A DNA stretch of 14,292 nucleotides from Methanoregula sp. (lineage in GTDB: Archaea > Halobacteriota > Methanomicrobia > Methanomicrobiales > Methanospirillaceae), in the NCBI GenBank assembly GCA_028705545.1, contig JAQWDG010000024.1, positions 1 through 14,292 of the forward strand, written 5' to 3'. How positions within the stretch are numbered: position 1 is the stretch's first letter; every line of letters starts with the position of its first letter. The notes below the pieces were generated by a model. That model searched no databases. It was not told the DNA's origin and was given only the letters and a program-made list of their open reading frames with translations. The translations under genes and the position numbers were made by a program. Below are positions 14,189 to 14,292 of the stretch, piece after piece.

Positions 14189-14261
14189 CGCCCAGGTCGG
14201 AATTCGAATCCGAGTCGATTGCGTGACAGGCAATCATGATAGGCCGCTACACTACCTGGGC
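14189..14261 (-). tRNA. tRNA-Asp (anticodon GUC)
   Basis: On the minus strand the acceptor stem GCCCAGG pairs with CCTGGGC. The D-arm region TAGTGTAGCGGCCTATCAT is the usual archaeal tRNA-Asp form. The anticodon arm ATTGC-CTGTCAC-GCAAT gives anticodon GUC. The T-arm contains GGATTCGAATTCC. The discriminator base G at 14189, an identity element for aspartate, supports the call. CCA is not encoded and there is no intron. The 3' end faces the AT-rich DnaJ-like gene, the usual side for elements that integrate at tRNA genes. No duplicate of the tRNA 3' end was found within the window. Confidence 0.95.
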
Positions 14262-14292
14262 TCTTTTTTACAGTATATCCCGCCTCCCGGAT

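Noticed and set aside
14189..14261. tRNA-Asp as a proven attachment site for the AT-rich island
   Set aside because: No direct repeat of the tRNA 3' end and no integrase gene can be seen in the window, so it stays a hypothesis.

Overview
The window looks like chromosomal DNA from a GC-rich methanogenic archaeon, most likely of the order Methanomicrobiales (Methanoregula-like). This is inferred from gene content, not from a database search. The evidence is a geranylgeranylglyceryl phosphate synthase for ether lipids, an archaeal-type tRNA methyltransferase of the TrmJ family, archaeal-style TATA boxes, tRNAs without encoded CCA, and a histidine kinase with the archaeal HDILN-type H-box.

Layout. 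A minus-strand tRNA-Leu(UAA) lies at the left edge. A tightly packed plus-strand run follows (336-7223): an asparagine-synthetase-like protein with a shortened, catalytically dead glutaminase domain, then gatC, gatA and gatB overlapping start to stop, then topA with a long helix-hairpin-helix tail. A 33-nt nested dyad sits just before the first gene, next to a TATA-like sequence. Converging on topA from the other strand is a two-component pair (7227-9738): a membrane CHASE4-HAMP-PAS histidine kinase and a single-domain response regulator. Divergent from the kinase is the plus-strand pair GGGP synthase and trmJ, followed by a small single-cluster ferredoxin. A minus-strand membrane protein with a bacterial-type PH domain converges on the ferredoxin gene across a nested hairpin and T-runs.

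The right end (about 12750-14190) differs from the rest. First come about 500 bases crowded with G-runs and short GC palindromes and holding no credible gene. They are followed by a clearly AT-rich gene (13376-14095), then a minus-strand tRNA-Asp(GUC). The AT-rich gene is the most unusual item here. It encodes a protein with no J domain but a recognisable, miniaturised DnaJ substrate-binding domain in which only zinc-site-I CxxC motifs remain. A second cysteine/histidine-rich module is fused at its C-terminus. Its composition and position beside a tRNA gene and a repeat-rich tract suggest acquired DNA.

How the genes relate. GatCAB makes Asn-tRNA(Asn) and/or Gln-tRNA(Gln) by transamidation, and the AsnB-like partner in the same run points to linked amide metabolism. 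The kinase and regulator form one signalling pair. The GGGP synthase, TrmJ and ferredoxin genes look like housekeeping functions.
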